7,965 bases of DNA, taken from Coxiellaceae bacterium (GTDB lineage: Bacteria; Pseudomonadota; Gammaproteobacteria; Coxiellales; Coxiellaceae). Both the position numbers and the translations under genes were made by a program. Below the pieces are notes generated by a model. It saw nothing but the letters and a program-made list of their open reading frames with translations, had not been told where the DNA came from and made no database searches. The DNA is taken from assembly GCA_014238445.1 (NCBI GenBank), contig JABABC010000167.1, positions 1 through 7,965 of the forward strand, read 5' to 3'. Below, piece after piece: positions 4,771 through 7,965 of this stretch. The number at the start of each line of letters is the position of its first letter. The stretch's first letter is position 1.

Positions 4771-7467
4771 TTAATGCGCCACTTCCCAGTTATCACCCAC
4801 ACCAATATCAACGATCAACGGAATAGACAATGCCATCACCTGCTCCATAGACTCGCGAATCAATGCCATCGCTGCAGCTTGATCAGACTGCTTGACTTCA
4901 AATACCAACTCATCGTGCACCTGCATCATTAAAGTCATGTCTAATCCCGTGGCAGGTATTTTCACATGCAATTGAATCATCGCCAACTTAATGAGATCAG
5001 CAGCAGTGCCCTGCAAAGGTGCATTGATAGCAGCACGCTCCGCCGCCTTTCGTCGCATACCATTCGACGATTGAATCTCTGGTATCATCAAACGACGCCC
5101 TATCATCGTTGTAACATAACCTTGATCTGCTGCTTGTTGACGCGCAGATTCCATATAAGCTAACACGGCTGGGTAACGCGAAAAATACGAATCAATATAG
5201 TGCTGAGCCGCTTGACGATCAACATTCAACTGCTTAGATAAACCAAATGCTGACATCCCATAAAGCAAACCAAAGTTGATCGCTTTAGCATGTCGGCGCT
5301 GCTCTAATGTCACAGCCTCCACAGCAACACCAAAGACTTCCGCAGCGGTTGACTGATGAATATCCAAGCCTTGCTCAAACGCTTGAACCATTCCCTTATC
5401 TTGTGAACAATGCGCCATAATGCGCAACTCTACCTGCGAGTAATCTGCTGCAACAATCACTTTTCCTTTAGGTGCAATAAATGCCTGACGAATTCGGCGA
5501 CCTTCTGCAGTACGCACAGGAATGTTTTGCAAATTTGGATTATTGGATGACAAACGTCCTGTGGAAGTGACCGCTTGATTATAATGGGTGTGCACACGAC
5601 CCGTCTGCGCATTGACTTGCAGCGGCAACTTATCGGTGTATGTGGATTTTAATTTTGCCAAACTGCGATACTGCACAATGACTTTAGGTAAAGGGTAATC
5701 TGCAGCTAATTCTTGCAAAACAGCTTCTGCTGTCGACGGCTGCCCCTTAGGTGTCTTTTTAATGACAGGTAATTTTAACTGCTCAAATAAGATCTCTTGC
5801 AATTGCTTAGGTGATGCTAAGTTAAAAGGTGCGCCAGCTAACTGATGCGCCTCCTTTTCCAGTCGCTCAATCTCCACTGATAAATCTGCACTTTGCCGGC
5901 ACAATAAATCACTATCCAATAACACTCCATGGTATTCCATGTGCATTAATACTGATAATAGAGGCTGCTCAACCTTTTGATACACTGACTGCAACGTTGG
6001 CTCCGCTTTCAAAGCCTGCTCAAATTGACAAAATAATTGTAATGTTATATCCGCATCTTCTGCGGCATAAGGAGCCGCAATGTCTAATGTAATTTCATTA
6101 AATGTTTTTTGCTTAGCACCTTTCCCTGCAACAGACTCATACGTGGTTGTTTGATACCCTAAAAACTTCTCTGCCAAGGTGTCCATATCATGTCGCACTG
6201 TCACGTTATGTAACACATACGATTGAAGTAACGTATCCTCGCAATGTGCTAGAATTTCCAGTCCAGCTCTTCGCAACACCTTCCAATCATATTTAATATT
6301 ATGCCCTACAACACGACGAGTCTTGTCTTGTAAAATAGGTTTTAACTGCTCTAATACCCAATGACGATCCAATTGCTCAGGTGCTTCAGGGTAATCATGC
6401 CTCAATGGAATATAGGCCGCCTCTCCGGGAGCAACGGCCAGTGAAATACCAACCAGCTCTGCTGACATATCATCCAAACTAGTGGTCTCAACATCTAAAG
6501 CAAACACCTCCGCCTGTTGAATTTTATCCACCCAAGATAAACAAGCTTCCTTTTCTAAAATCACCTCATAACTATTCTCGTTAACAACATGAAGAACACC
6601 ATCCTCTTCAACGGGTGCTGCAGGCAACTCTTTTAACCACGTAGAAAAATCCAATTCTGCATACCATGTTTTAAGCACAGCATGATTAGGAGGCGACATG
6701 GCCCAAGTCTCTATCGCAGGCAAAGCTACTAAGCGCTGAATAGTGACCAGCTCTTGAGATAAGACTAACTGCTCTAGATGGGTACGTAAATACTCGCCCA
6801 CCTTACCTTTAATTGCCTCAGCATGCTCCATAATACCGGCAACACTATCATACTGCTGCAACCATTTCGCTGCTGTTTTCGGGCCCACCTTGGGAATGCC
6901 CGGCACGTTATCGGAGGTATCACCTACTAATGCCAAGTAGTCAATGATTTGATCAGGGCGCACACCAAACTTCTTTTTCACACCCGCGCAATCTAATACT
7001 TGATTCGTCATCGTATTCACTAACGTGACCTGCTGATTCACTAATTGCGCCATGTCTTTATCACCGGTTGAAATCAAAACCGCTTGACCCACTTTAGAAA
7101 ACCCTGATGCCAAAGTACCAATGACATCATCAGCTTCCACACCAGGCACTTTGATAAGAGGAAATCCCATAGCTTCAATGATTTCATGCAGGGGTTCTAT
7201 CTGTTGCGCTAATTCAACAGGCATCTCAGCGCGATTCGCTTTATACTCAGGGTATAATTCATGTCGAAACGTTTTGCCTTTAGTATCAAAGATCACAATC
7301 ACTTCCGCTGTAGGGTAATCTTTCAGCAAGCGTTTCAACATATTAATCACGCCATAAATAGCACCCGATGGAAAGCCTTGCTGAGTTGTTAGAGATGGCA
7401 TTGCATAATAGGCGCGAAACAAATAAGAAGAACCATCAACTAACACTCTTGGTGCATCTTTAACCAT
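4771..7467 (-). CDS. polA: DNA polymerase I, with 5' nuclease, proofreading and polymerase domains
   Basis: This 898-residue enzyme removes RNA primers and fills repair gaps. The 5' nuclease domain (about 1-285) has D11 in LVDGSSYLFR, GVEADD, STGDKD and the helix-hairpin-helix segment VGDTSDNVPGIPKVGPKTA. The 3'-5' exonuclease domain (about 315-510) keeps all metal ligands: D325, E327, D394 and D471, plus Y467. The polymerase domain has D675 and E680 (motif A, DYSQVE), K728, F732 and Y736 (motif B), and D852-E853 (motif C, QVHDE). Each equals the E. coli residue minus 30, so the Klenow part aligns at constant offset and the missing residues lie before it. Proofreading should be active. The start is the ATG at 7467, with GAGG nine bases upstream and MVKDAPRVLVDGSS fitting E. 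coli. An in-frame ATG at 7482 overlaps that Shine-Dalgarno and has none of its own. The gene heads the polA-rpiA unit and diverges from the permease gene. Confidence 0.98.
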   Translation of the reverse strand: MVKDAPRVLVDGSSYLFRAYYAMPSLTTQQGFPSGAIYGVINMLKRLLKDYPTAEVIVIFDTKGKTFRHELYPEYKANRAEMPVELAQQIEPLHEIIEAMGFPLIKVPGVEADDVIGTLASGFSKVGQAVLISTGDKDMAQLVNQQVTLVNTMTNQVLDCAGVKKKFGVRPDQIIDYLALVGDTSDNVPGIPKVGPKTAAKWLQQYDSVAGIMEHAEAIKGKVGEYLRTHLEQLVLSQELVTIQRLVALPAIETWAMSPPNHAVLKTWYAELDFSTWLKELPAAPVEEDGVLHVVNENSYEVILEKEACLSWVDKIQQAEVFALDVETTSLDDMSAELVGISLAVAPGEAAYIPLRHDYPEAPEQLDRHWVLEQLKPILQDKTRRVVGHNIKYDWKVLRRAGLEILAHCEDTLLQSYVLHNVTVRHDMDTLAEKFLGYQTTTYESVAGKGAKQKTFNEITLDIAAPYAAEDADITLQLFCQFEQALKAEPTLQSVYQKVEQPLLSVLMHMEYHGVLLDSDLLCRQSADLSVEIERLEKEAHQLAGAPFNLASPKQLQEILFEQLKLPVIKKTPKGQPSTAEAVLQELAADYPLPKVIVQYRSLAKLKSTYTDKLPLQVNAQTGRVHTHYNQAVTSTGRLSSNNPNLQNIPVRTAEGRRIRQAFIAPKGKVIVAADYSQVELRIMAHCSQDKGMVQAFEQGLDIHQSTAAEVFGVAVEAVTLEQRRHAKAINFGLLYGMSAFGLSKQLNVDRQAAQHYIDSYFSRYPAVLAYMESARQQAADQGYVTTMIGRRLMIPEIQSSNGMRRKAAERAAINAPLQGTAADLIKLAMIQLHVKIPATGLDMTLMMQVHDELVFEVKQSDQAAAMALIRESMEQVMALSIPLIVDIGVGDNWEVAH

Positions 7468-7497
7468 ATAGAATAACCTCATTGAATGACGGAAAAG

Positions 7498-7503
7498 AGT
7501 ATA
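7498..7503 (-). promoter_or_regulatory. Predicted -10 element of the polA-rpiA promoter
   Basis: TATACT on the minus strand is a 5/6 match to TATAAT. Transcription from about 7491 would give a leader of roughly 24 bases carrying the polA Shine-Dalgarno. It would also include the upstream ATG at 7482, which has no ribosome binding site. No convincing -35 box lies 16-18 bases away, so the call is moderate. Confidence 0.42.
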
Positions 7504-7510
7504 GCGTGTT

Positions 7511-7540
7511 TTGCATATTCAGGGCCATGATTCTTTTAAT
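7511..7540 (+). promoter_or_regulatory. Weak promoter candidate for the permease gene
   Basis: TTGCAT (7511-7516, 3/6 match) lies 18 bases from TTTAAT (7535-7540, 5/6 match). This would place the transcript start near 7547, about 50 bases before the permease ATG. It is the best plus-strand candidate I found in the 132-base gap between the polA and permease starts, but AT-rich DNA often gives matches like this. Confidence 0.3.
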
Positions 7541-7599
7541 GACCCCAACTACAATTCCGTTTAGACTATTGCACTTTAAATTAATCACAGTGAAACTTC

Positions 7600-7965
7600 A
7601 TGATTCAAAAGCGCTCACTTACACCGAATGGCTTACTCTTCACCTCTGTCAGTGCAATCCTTGGTTCAGGCTGGATGTTTTCTGCCTACTACACTTCTCA
7701 GATCGCAGGACCAGCCGCCATCATTTCCTGGATTATAGGAGGCATAGCGTTAATCATCATTGCCTTTACTTTTGCTGAAATTAGCGCCATGTTACCTTTG
7801 ACAGGTTCCAGTGTTCGTGTACCACAATACACACACGGCACATTAGTCGCTTTTATCTTCTCTTGGTTTATTTGGCTCTCCGTCGTTCTGGGACTTGCAG
7901 GTTCGTATGGGGTGTACTTTTGTTTTACTTCTGCATCCTGTTTTAAATTCGCCGGGCCTCGGGCC
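7600..7965 (+). CDS. APC-family amino acid permease, N-terminal fragment
   Basis: The first 122 codons of an inner-membrane transporter are present, and the gene runs off the right edge. Three hydrophobic segments are visible: about 11-31, 38-61 and 82-108. The first contains ILGSGWMF, the unwound GSG-type motif of transmembrane helix 1 that binds the substrate amino group in APC carriers. The second follows QIAGPAAIISWIIGG, and FTFAEISAMLPLTGS matches the conserved loop after helix 2. This pattern resembles Legionella and Coxiella amino acid permeases; the substrate cannot be told. ATG 7600 is the first start after an in-frame TGA at 7591-7593, but no good Shine-Dalgarno precedes it. From about residue 97 (base 7888) the protein stops resembling the family, and the last 15 bases are almost all G or C. 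This suggests unreliable sequence at the edge. The gene diverges from polA. Confidence 0.83.
   Translation, partial: MIQKRSLTPNGLLFTSVSAILGSGWMFSAYYTSQIAGPAAIISWIIGGIALIIIAFTFAEISAMLPLTGSSVRVPQYTHGTLVAFIFSWFIWLSVVLGLAGSYGVYFCFTSASCFKFAGPRA

Noticed and set aside
5829..6092. Plus-strand frame of 87 codons inside polA
   Set aside because: It is a shadow of polA codons on the other strand, with no ribosome site or recognisable domain.
7482..7778. Plus-strand frame of 98 codons at the polA/permease boundary
   Set aside because: It is out of frame with the permease, which has clear APC-family sequence over the same bases. The product lacks motifs and its start overlaps the polA leader.
1..7965. 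A novel multi-gene system, mobile element or defence island
   Set aside because: Every sizeable gene belongs to a known housekeeping family, composition is even apart from the last bases, and there are no transposases, integrases, direct-repeat arrays or clustered unknown genes.

Overview
This window holds ordinary chromosomal housekeeping genes of a gammaproteobacterium. PolA, PrlC, RpiA, CsrA and the gamma-class carbonic anhydrase all read as close relatives of the E. coli proteins. Base composition is moderate, roughly mid-40s percent GC by eye. The permease at the right edge resembles amino acid permeases I associate with Legionella and Coxiella, so a Legionellales-like bacterium is possible; this is a weak inference. 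I see no insertion sequence, phage gene, CRISPR array, tRNA or rRNA, and no sign of a new multi-gene system.

Layout from left to right: the last 58 codons of a DacB-type D-Ala-D-Ala carboxypeptidase (+, 2-178); a convergent gamma-carbonic anhydrase (-, 193-729); the divergent oligopeptidase A gene prlC (+, 864-2900); a hairpin terminator at 2900-2929; convergent csrA (-, 2957-3154); a 338-base gap (3155-3492) with the csrA leader, its promoter and the promoter of the next gene; an HD-domain phosphohydrolase of the YfbR/HDDC2 type (+, 3493-4107); rpiA (-, 4064-4756), overlapping it tail to tail; polA (-, 4771-7467), 14 bases upstream of rpiA and probably cotranscribed with it; and the start of an APC-family amino acid permease (+, 7600 to the edge). 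Six of the seven gene junctions change strand, so nearly every gene is its own transcription unit.

The genes do not form a pathway. DacB acts on periplasmic peptidoglycan, PrlC degrades cytoplasmic peptides, CsrA is a global post-transcriptional regulator, RpiA supplies ribose 5-phosphate for nucleotides, PolA repairs and finishes DNA, and the HD protein probably hydrolyses nucleotides. RpiA, PolA and the HD protein share a loose nucleotide/DNA theme.

Four points deserve attention. First, csrA has a long leader in which a long-range inverted repeat lies close to the predicted transcript start. Second, in both csrA and polA an in-frame ATG overlaps the Shine-Dalgarno sequence, which makes the longest reading frame start five codons too early. 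Third, the HD gene and rpiA overlap by 44 bases at their 3' ends, and the RpiA tail looks extended there. Fourth, the last 75 or so bases look unreliable.
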